Position numbers and translations under genes: made by a program | NCBI RefSeq assembly: GCF_003722075.1 | Contig: NZ_RDSK01000001.1 | Span: forward strand, 62,001 to 126,000 | From: Methanohalophilus sp. RSK | GTDB taxonomy: Archaea > Halobacteriota > Methanosarcinia > Methanosarcinales > Methanosarcinaceae | Reading direction: 5' to 3' | Length of the DNA stretch: 64,000 nt | In this document: positions 58,856-64,000 of the stretch, piece by piece | How the letters are laid out: each line of letters starts with the position of its first letter | Numbering within the stretch: position 1 is the stretch's first letter | The notes under the pieces: generated by a model | What the model was told of the DNA's origin: nothing | Database searches by the model: none | What the model saw: only the letters and a program-made list of their open reading frames with translations

Positions 58856-60376
58856 TTATTCATAGGGTTGATTGCTCCTCATCTCATGGCTTCTCATATC
58901 CCTTTCCGACTCCTGCATGTCAAACAGCATGGCAAATAGCAAGAACTGCAGGCCCGCTATCAAAATCACCGCATCCAGCAGGGGATAGTTGGTAGATACC
59001 GACAAAGACAGTATCTTGCGGATCAAAATGTACAGCCCGAACAATGCACCCGCAGGTAGCATGATCATCGATAAGGTGTAGAACAATACCAGGGGATGGA
59101 AGTTCAGGATCATGTACTTCATCTTCAGGCGCCACAGGAAACTGCGAAACAGCATCAGGGAGACCTTGATCATGTAGGGGCCGTACTTGATGGTGGATTT
59201 CTCATTGCCGTAGCGGGCCGGCATCACCACGTCCAGCGTACGGAATCCGAAGGCATTGAGCCGCACCAGCATGTGGTTGCAGTAGCCGTAGTAGGTGTAG
59301 ATCTCATCCAGGCCGATATTGGCCAGGGCTTCCCGGGAGATGGCCGTATAGCCGTTCTGGGGATCCATAATGTGCCAGTAGCCGCTGCCTATCTTGGTGA
59401 TCATGGTCAGCAGGCCGTTGCCCAGGGTACGCCACTTGCTCATCCCGCCTCTGAACTCGGCACTGAACAGGCGGTTACCCTTGGTGTAATCCGCCTTGCC
59501 CTCGATAATCGGGTACAGGAGTTTGGGCAGCTGGTCCGGGTTCATCTGGTTGTCCCCGGCCATAATGGCTACGATGTCCATGTCCTCCTTTAATGCGCGT
59601 TTGTAACCGTTAATTAAGGCTGCACCTACTCCTTGATTAGTCTCATGATTGATAACAAAGAGCCGTGGGTCTTCAATGGAATTGAGCACTTCTGCAGTAT
59701 TATCCGTACTGCAATCATTGATAACATAGATGCGGTCCACATACTCGGGAATTCCCTCAATGGTCGGCACTATCAGTTTTTCCTCATTGTAGGCCGGCAC
59801 GACCACACCGATCTTATGTTCCTGCAGGAGATGTTCTTTTTCCGGGGAGGCTTTGTATAACTGGACACCCTTGAACCGGCATCCTGCATCTTCGGCTTCC
59901 CGCAACATTTCGGTCTCCACGCCGTCACCGGTTTCGGTGAACTTCAACTGTTCATAGGCCGCAGGAGAAAAAGCACAGAATCCGCAGGTATTGTGTATGA
60001 AACCGGAAACTTCTGCAGGACACTCTTCTTCCCCGGAATAACAGCCGCAAACCGCGTCAGCCTCATTTCGCATCACAGGACTGGTGATTTTGGGTATGTC
60101 ATCGGGATTATGTCTGCCATTGGCATACAGGGTCACAATAATGGCAGGGTCATGTTTGCTCGCTTCTTCAAAACCCGTTTTAAGAGCCAGGGCTTTACCC
60201 CGGTTGGTCTCATGTTGTACCAGAATAGCTTCCATCGACTCGGCAATGAATGCAGTAGCATCATCACTCCCGTCATCCACCACCACAACTTTATCGACAT
60301 AAAGTCTGGCCCGTGACAGGATATCTCTCAAGTGCACCTCTGCGTTATATGCCGGAATTACTGCAATCGTTGACAA
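58856..60376 (-). CDS. Tandem family 2 glycosyltransferase with degenerate first domain
   Basis: A 506-residue protein with two GT2 domains and membrane helices. Domain 1 (residues 1-185): VIPAYNAEVHLRDIL, VVVDDGSDDAT, NRGKALALKTGF; where active enzymes have DADGQHxPDDI it has LYANGRHNPDDI, so the metal-binding Asp residues are gone. Domain 2 (about 188-400): VVPAYNEEKLIVPTIEG, VINDCSTDNT, IMAGDNQMNPDQLPKLL, apparently active. Two helix groups follow (about 415-490). The start is TTG 60376 after GGGAGTGG. It probably transfers a sugar to dolichyl phosphate. Confidence 0.85.
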   Translation of the reverse strand: MSTIAVIPAYNAEVHLRDILSRARLYVDKVVVVDDGSDDATAFIAESMEAILVQHETNRGKALALKTGFEEASKHDPAIIVTLYANGRHNPDDIPKITSPVMRNEADAVCGCYSGEEECPAEVSGFIHNTCGFCAFSPAAYEQLKFTETGDGVETEMLREAEDAGCRFKGVQLYKASPEKEHLLQEHKIGVVVPAYNEEKLIVPTIEGIPEYVDRIYVINDCSTDNTAEVLNSIEDPRLFVINHETNQGVGAALINGYKRALKEDMDIVAIMAGDNQMNPDQLPKLLYPIIEGKADYTKGNRLFSAEFRGGMSKWRTLGNGLLTMITKIGSGYWHIMDPQNGYTAISREALANIGLDEIYTYYGYCNHMLVRLNAFGFRTLDVVMPARYGNEKSTIKYGPYMIKVSLMLFRSFLWRLKMKYMILNFHPLVLFYTLSMIMLPAGALFGLYILIRKILSLSVSTNYPLLDAVILIAGLQFLLFAMLFDMQESERDMRSHEMRSNQPYE

Positions 60377-60627
60377 CCATCCACTCCCTCTATCGCAATT
60401 ATATACTGGAATATAATAATATATCTTGGCTTATATATTTGTAGGCAATACTCTTCTAATAATATTTAGTTATTTTGATTAGCATATACAGATTGCCTGG
60501 AGAAAATAATTATTATAAACCAGCAAGCAAATTGCTTGCAATCATTTGTAATATAGAACTACAAAATTCTGGCATCCGGCACATTGTTACACAATATATA
60601 TTTACAACGTCTACGCATCCTTATGCC

Positions 60628-61536
60628 ATGCACTCCCAAACAATCCTCATCACCGGCGGGCTCGGCCAGGTCGGCTCGTATCTGACCGACCGCTTCTGCA
60701 CCGACAACAGGGTAATCGTGCTGGACAACACATCCTCTCCCTGCCGACACGACGTGCCCGCAGGCGTCCAGCTGGTCATCGGCGACATTCAGGGCCCGGA
60801 AGTGGTGCGGCTGGTGGAGCAGGCCGATGTCGTCATCCACACCGCCGCCCAGATCGATGTCAACCGCTCCCTGGACCAGCCGCTCTTTGACTGCGAAAAC
60901 AATATACTCGGTACCCTCAACCTCCTCGAGGCCGCCCGGCGGACCAACCTGGAACGCTTCGTCTACTTCAGCTCCGCCGCCATCTACGGCGACACCTTAC
61001 ACACGCCCATCGAGGAGGACCATCCCGCACAACCCCTCTCCCCCTACGGCGTCAGCAAACTCACCGGCGAACAGTACGCCCTGATGTACCACCGGGCCTT
61101 CGGCCTGCCCGTGGCAGTGCTGCGCCCCTTTAACATCTACAGCCCCCGCCAGGACCCTTCCAATCCCTACTCCGGTGTCATCACCAAATTCATCGAACGC
61201 GCCAAAGCCGGCCAATCCCCGGTAATCTTCGGCGACGGGCAGCAGACCCGCGACTTCATCTCCGTGCACGACATCGTGGATCTGGTAGAACTGCTGGTCG
61301 AAAAGGACGAAGCCATCGGCAGGGTCTTCAATGCCGGCACAGGCACACAGACCACCGTCAACCGGCTCGCCGGGATCGTGCAGGAGGTCTTTGGCAGTGA
61401 CCGGGCCCTGGAATACCGGGAGGCCCGGGCCGGTGACATCCGCCACAGCGTGGCCGACATCAGCGCTGCGCAAGGGCTGGGCTTTGTCCCGCAAGTTTTT
61501 CTGGAGGACGGGTTGGTGGAGTTTGCGGGGGAGTGA
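60628..61536 (+). CDS. NAD-dependent epimerase/dehydratase, G+C-rich
   Basis: A 302-residue extended SDR: ILITGGLGQVGSYLTDRF, VLDNTSSPCRHDV, VVIHTAAQIDVNRSL, the Tyr-x-x-x-Lys pair in SPYGVSKLTGEQYALMYH, and RPFNIYSPRQDP. Probably a UDP-sugar 4-epimerase or related. The DNA is strikingly rich in G and C and in C-ending codons, unlike the A+T-rich genes to the left. TATATATTTA at about 60594-60603 lies about 30 nt before ATG 60628, so the transcript is probably leaderless. Confidence 0.85.
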   Translation: MHSQTILITGGLGQVGSYLTDRFCTDNRVIVLDNTSSPCRHDVPAGVQLVIGDIQGPEVVRLVEQADVVIHTAAQIDVNRSLDQPLFDCENNILGTLNLLEAARRTNLERFVYFSSAAIYGDTLHTPIEEDHPAQPLSPYGVSKLTGEQYALMYHRAFGLPVAVLRPFNIYSPRQDPSNPYSGVITKFIERAKAGQSPVIFGDGQQTRDFISVHDIVDLVELLVEKDEAIGRVFNAGTGTQTTVNRLAGIVQEVFGSDRALEYREARAGDIRHSVADISAAQGLGFVPQVFLEDGLVEFAGE

Positions 61537-61594
61537 AAGGGGTCATATCCAAACCGGATAGGCTTAAATAAAGAAAAACCAAACTTGTAATCAG

Positions 61595-61792
61595 ATGAAA
61601 ATGACACCCAATGATAGGATAACGATCAGTCACGAAATCTGCGCAGGCAAACCTGTAATCAAAGGGACCAGGATATCGGTGGATTTTGTCATTGAACTTC
61701 TGGGAAATAACTGGACATACGATGATATTCTGGAAAATTATCCCCAAATTGATAAAGAAGACATCCTTGCAGCATTAAAATATGCTTCCTAA
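61595..61792 (+). CDS. DUF433 family antitoxin-like protein
   Basis: A 65-residue protein, DUF433 type: DRITISHEICAGKPVIKGTR, ISVDFVIELLGNNWTYDDIL, and KEDILAALKYA. These small winged-helix proteins are usually antitoxins of DUF5615 PIN-like toxins; no such toxin follows, so it is an orphan here. Confidence 0.85.
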   Translation: MKMTPNDRITISHEICAGKPVIKGTRISVDFVIELLGNNWTYDDILENYPQIDKEDILAALKYAS

Positions 61793-61821
61793 GAAGGAAC
61801 ATATATTCAATTTTTCCTTTA

Positions 61822-62196
61822 TTACACTTGTTTACTAATTATTTGTTCAATTTGTTCAATTACTTCTTCTAATCCAACTTCTACGGAAGGTTCAACTCCC
61901 TCTGGCACATGTTTGTGATGAGGATATGAATGTATATCTTTATGGTGGGCTGCATTATCGTATCTAAATACTAAATTTCCTTTCATATCAGAAAAATTAA
62001 ACCTGTACTTTAGACGCTCTTTTCCAATGCATACATATTCCATGAATTCAAGCACATATCCGCCGAGAAAAACCAATTGTCCCCTAACCATCCCTTCTGA
62101 ACGACTGAATTCCTTGTAATCAACATATCTATCCATAATGAAATCAGAATTGCGAATCAATTCTTCTATTGATTCAAAGTACTCAGAAATCACCAC
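61822..62196 (-). CDS. DUF6516 (TumE-like) toxin
   Basis: A 124-residue protein: GQLVFLGGYVLEFMEYVCIG, LKYRFNFSDMKGNLVFRYDN and the His-rich AAHHKDIHSYPHHKHVPEGV, typical of DUF6516, annotated elsewhere as the toxin of TumE-type systems. The GTG start overlaps the end of the upstream coiled-coil gene by 7 nt, the usual toxin-after-antitoxin arrangement. Confidence 0.75.
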   Translation of the reverse strand: MVISEYFESIEELIRNSDFIMDRYVDYKEFSRSEGMVRGQLVFLGGYVLEFMEYVCIGKERLKYRFNFSDMKGNLVFRYDNAAHHKDIHSYPHHKHVPEGVEPSVEVGLEEVIEQIEQIISKQV

Positions 62197-62465
62197 TTTG
62201 AAATCACCGATTGTGCCTGATCCAACTGTGTTTTAAGAGTCTCAAGACCCTTCAACAGCCCCCACCATTCAAAAAAATCCTGTGAATCCCCGAGGTCCCC
62301 GTTTTCAAATTCTATACAAAATCGGGACGACGGCATATTGTACCTGTCTTCAAAAACAGCAATTTCTTTTTCTGCCAGGCGGATCTTTGCCCGCAGCAGA
62401 AGAATCTCCTTTTCCAGTGACTCTTTTACAACAGGTAATGCATCATCTGAGATTGCGACTTCCAT
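62190..62465 (-). CDS. Coiled-coil partner (putative antitoxin) of the TumE-like toxin
   Basis: A 91-residue protein. The first 12 residues, MEVAISDDALPV, are shared with the unrelated protein at 30380. The rest is a charged coiled coil (ESLEKEILLLRAKIRLAEKE), then FENGDLGDSQDFFEWWGLLK and a final helix. It lies directly upstream of and overlaps the TumE-like gene, so it is probably the antitoxin. Confidence 0.65.
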   Translation of the reverse strand: MEVAISDDALPVVKESLEKEILLLRAKIRLAEKEIAVFEDRYNMPSSRFCIEFENGDLGDSQDFFEWWGLLKGLETLKTQLDQAQSVISKW

Positions 62466-62506
62466 AATAGGAAATATACGTACTCAAATTAAAGGTTTTG
62501 TGGCAG
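62466..62506 (-). promoter_or_regulatory. Promoter copy B shared with 30587-30627
   Basis: 41 nt with 34 identities to 30587-30627. On the coding strand CTTTAATTT lies about 28 nt before the ATG, with GTATATTTCCTATT next to the start codon. It probably drives a leaderless transcript and may be the binding site of a shared regulator. Confidence 0.5.
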
Positions 62507-62577
62507 ATAAGTAATACTGAAAACCAGGATAGTTTTTAAGTAGCAGTGATGCGGATTCCAGTCTACAGGATTAAAGC

Positions 62578-62832
62578 TTAGGCAACGGCAATTTCTCCGA
62601 GATCATCTATTGTATGGTTGCCAAGGGGTGGAATAGGCAGATTTCGACGCAATCTTAAAATGAGCCACTCCTCGATGATTTCCTCCAGGTTCTGGCGGCA
62701 CTCTTCAAGGGACGTACCAGTTGCCCATACCCCTTCCAGTTCAGGTATCTCTCCATAGTAAGGCTCCTCTTCATCTTCAATTATCTCATATTTGGCTCTT
62801 TCAAGGGCTGCCTGTATATATTCGATCAACAT
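62578..62832 (-). CDS. HicB-like protein (copy 2)
   Basis: An 84-residue protein: MLIEYIQAALERAKYEII, PYYGEIPELEGVWATG, SLEECRQNLEEIIEEWLILR and NLPIPPLGNH. It is the complete version of the gene at 31051, with a longer tail. The DNA similarity extends upstream of the start (ATAATTGCTTGAGAT). No hicA gene lies next to it. Confidence 0.78.
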   Translation of the reverse strand: MLIEYIQAALERAKYEIIEDEEEPYYGEIPELEGVWATGTSLEECRQNLEEIIEEWLILRLRRNLPIPPLGNHTIDDLGEIAVA

Positions 62833-62937
62833 GGACTTTATATCTCAAGCAATTATCCCTTTGGGGATTGCATATATCAGATATTTAGTAATTATCCTCA
62901 TTTAGAAGTAGACTGGCAATCCTCAATGGATGGACAT

Positions 62938-62969
62938 TTATATGTATAGGTGCCTATAGTATCCTATAG
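62938..62969 (+). promoter_or_regulatory. Dyad operator overlapping the promoter of the RHH-RelE pair
   Basis: A TATA-like TTTATAT runs into TATAGG-TG-CCTATA (62945-62958), a perfect 6-bp dyad, and CCTATAG is repeated 10 bp later (62953-62959 and 62963-62969). The spacing of one helical turn suits cooperative binding of RHH dimers between the TATA box and the start site. Confidence 0.5.
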
Positions 62970-63014
62970 ACTAATATCACAACGTCTCTGCAATCGGTGC
63001 AAAGGAGAATCAAA

Positions 63015-63245
63015 ATGGCAACTACTATCTGTGTGGATCCACAAACAAAAGAAAATCTAAAAAGTCTAAAAAAATATCCAAAAGAGTCCTTTAATTCTGT
63101 AATCGAGAGATTAACCAGAATGGCAATCGATGAGGATGAACTAAGCGATGAAGCTATTCAGGACATTGAAGAAGCTTTGGAAGACATCAAAATGGGTAGG
63201 ACCTATAGTGAAGATGAGGTCAAGAAAGAGCTTGGTTTGTTATGA
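63015..63245 (+). CDS. Antitoxin of a RelE-type pair
   Basis: A 76-residue protein: ATTICVDPQTKENLKSLKKY, SFNSVIERLTRMA (a ribbon-helix-helix-like start) and an acidic tail. AAAGGAG precedes ATG 63015. Its stop overlaps the toxin start (ATGA). Confidence 0.8.
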   Translation: MATTICVDPQTKENLKSLKKYPKESFNSVIERLTRMAIDEDELSDEAIQDIEEALEDIKMGRTYSEDEVKKELGLL

Positions 63246-63514
63246 GTTACGCCGTAATCTATACAAACAAATCACTGAAACAGTTGAAAAAACTATCTAT
63301 AACTGTAAGTGAGAGCATAATCAGTTCAATAGACGAATTAAAAAACGATCCCTATTGTAACATAAAAAAATTGAAAGGCACAGGTAAACAACCTTTGTAT
63401 TCTCACCGGGTTGGGGAATATAGAGTCATCCTGACAATCGAAAACAACAGAATGCTGATATTTATTGTAGAAGTTGGGGATCGTAAAACAATCTATAGGA
63501 AATATCAATCCTGA
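63242..63514 (+). CDS. RelE/ParE family toxin
   Basis: A 90-residue protein: YAVIYTNKSLKQLKKL, IKKLKGTGKQPLYSHRVGEY, RVILTIENNRMLIFIVEVGD and RKTIYRKY: the RelE fold with its conserved R-x-G-x-Y-R-V strand and C-terminal R...Y. It is coupled to the antitoxin by an ATGA overlap. Confidence 0.88.
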   Translation: MSYAVIYTNKSLKQLKKLSITVSESIISSIDELKNDPYCNIKKLKGTGKQPLYSHRVGEYRVILTIENNRMLIFIVEVGDRKTIYRKYQS

Positions 63515-63631
63515 GATGATTTCCTCCAGGTTCTGACAACACTCTTCAAAACAAATACCCATTGCTTGAAACACTTTCCAGTTCAGGTATCTCCCATAGT
63601 AGGGCTGTTCTTCAGACTCTCCAAAAAATTG
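63513..63631 (-). pseudogene. HicB-like remnant (copy 3)
   Basis: About 120 nt on the minus strand translate as FGESEEQPYYGRYLNWKVFQ and CFEECCQNLEEII, matching the middle of the HicB-like proteins at 31051 and 62578 (EEPYYGEIPELEGVWATG, LEECRQNLEEII). There is an internal deletion and no proper start or end. It abuts the RelE stop. Confidence 0.75.
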
Positions 63632-63644
63632 GATCCAAAAAAAC

Positions 63645-63656
63645 ATTATATATTTA
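63645..63656 (+). promoter_or_regulatory. TATA box for rubrerythrin
   Basis: ATTATATATTTA, about 55-65 nt before the ATG at 63711, predicts a leader of about 40 nt that contains the CTGGAG ribosome binding site. Confidence 0.5.
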
Positions 63657-63710
63657 TCATTCAAACCACATAAAGAACAATTCATAAAAAAACATCTGGA
63701 GAAACAAATC

Positions 63711-64000
63711 ATGAAAAAGACTGTAGAAAACCTATCAAAAGCGTTTGTCGGCGAAAGCCAGGCCAGAAACCGATATACAATTTATTCCAAAGTTGCTAAA
63801 AAGGAAGGTTTCGAGCAAATTGCCGATCTATTTCTCCTCACCGCAGAGAATGAAAGAGAGCATGCAAAATGGAGTTTCCGTCTGATCAATGAGTTGAAAG
63901 AAAAAAGCGGGGAATCCTTCGATGCCATTGCAATTCAGGCTGATGTTCCGAATGACTACGGCACAACCGCCGAGAACCTGAAAGCCGCGATCAACGGTGA
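63711..64000 (+). CDS. Rubrerythrin (N-terminal part, cut by window edge)
   Basis: The first 96 codons of a rubrerythrin: MKKTVENLSKAFVGESQARN, the first ligand helix with Glu in FVGESQARNRY, then FLLTAENEREHAKWSFR with the E-x-x-H iron ligands, and ADVPNDYGTTAENLKAAI. The family reduces hydrogen peroxide in anaerobes using a di-iron centre and a C-terminal rubredoxin domain, which would lie beyond the window. Confidence 0.93.
   Translation, partial: MKKTVENLSKAFVGESQARNRYTIYSKVAKKEGFEQIADLFLLTAENEREHAKWSFRLINELKEKSGESFDAIAIQADVPNDYGTTAENLKAAING

Noticed and set aside
1-64000. Insertion sequences and tRNA/rRNA genes
   Set aside because: I looked for transposase frames with terminal inverted repeats and for tRNA cloverleaf signatures (GGTTCRANYC arms) and saw none that I could support. 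Small tRNAs could still be missed by eye.

Overview
The window looks like chromosomal DNA of a methylotrophic methanogen of the Methanosarcinaceae (Methanohalophilus, Methanolobus or Methanococcoides would fit). The pointers are archaeal information genes (archaeal DnaG primase, RPA-like OB-fold protein, KptA, TruA, Trm-G10 methyltransferase, PurP, type II methionine aminopeptidase), archaeal TATA boxes about 25 nt before starts, DUF11 and dockerin-like surface proteins, and very unusual UAG use. Two genes (Trm-G10 methyltransferase at 9885-10922 and a family 4 glycosyltransferase at 48210-49349) carry a single in-frame UAG with clear family homology continuing after it, and the only gene I found ending in UAG has a TAA two codons later. 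The other intact genes end in TAA or TGA. This is what a genome that decodes UAG as pyrrolysine would look like.

Layout. 1-14.2 kb: housekeeping core, with CBS-domain proteins, RPA-like protein, kptA, dnaG behind an elaborate intergenic region, a lipoprotein, a probable C-rich small RNA (about 6372-6487), purP, a membrane-tethered winged-helix regulator, truA, a YgjP-like metalloprotease, Trm-G10 methyltransferase, DUF1805, two M24 peptidases and a 47-residue small protein. 14.6-20 kb: cell-surface block, with a PAS fragment, a CAP/SCP protein, a thioester-domain-like adhesin and two further secreted proteins; three of these share a C-terminal EF-hand/dockerin-like module. 20-29.8 kb: truncated purine permease, orphan HepT-like protein, two archaeal ATPases, and the UDP-GlcNAc operon (nucleotidyltransferase, glmS, glmM, glmU).

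29.9-36.9 kb: accessory island of toxin-antitoxin pieces (three MNT nucleotidyltransferases, HicB-like, an RHH-RHH-RelE operon, UPF0175 with a nonsense-broken DUF3368 toxin), a frameshifted membrane protein, LysE and a displaced fragment of the nucleotide-sugar dehydrogenase gene. 37.1-61.5 kb: large surface-glycan locus. Genes resembling WbpD, WbpE, WbpB, a UDP-HexNAc dehydrogenase and two non-hydrolysing 2-epimerases supply the steps for a UDP-diacetamido-uronic acid (UDP-GlcNAc3NAcA/ManNAc3NAcA type), fed by the upstream UDP-GlcNAc operon. A flippase, several glycosyltransferases, a large multispan protein, CapA-like and CapK-like enzymes and two sugar epimerases follow. Inside this locus sits an A+T-rich two-gene insertion, a KTSC-domain protein translationally coupled to an OLD-family ATPase/TOPRIM nuclease (42267-44334), which is my best candidate for a little-described defence module.

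61.6-64 kb: a second toxin-antitoxin cluster (DUF433, a TumE-like pair, HicB-like, RHH-RelE with a dyad operator, HicB remnant) and the start of a rubrerythrin gene. Several promoter regions show short inverted repeats centred on or framing the TATA box (3996-4018, 4200-4225, 7680-7705, 14568-14584, 62938-62969). All functional calls rest on reading the sequence; no database search was run.
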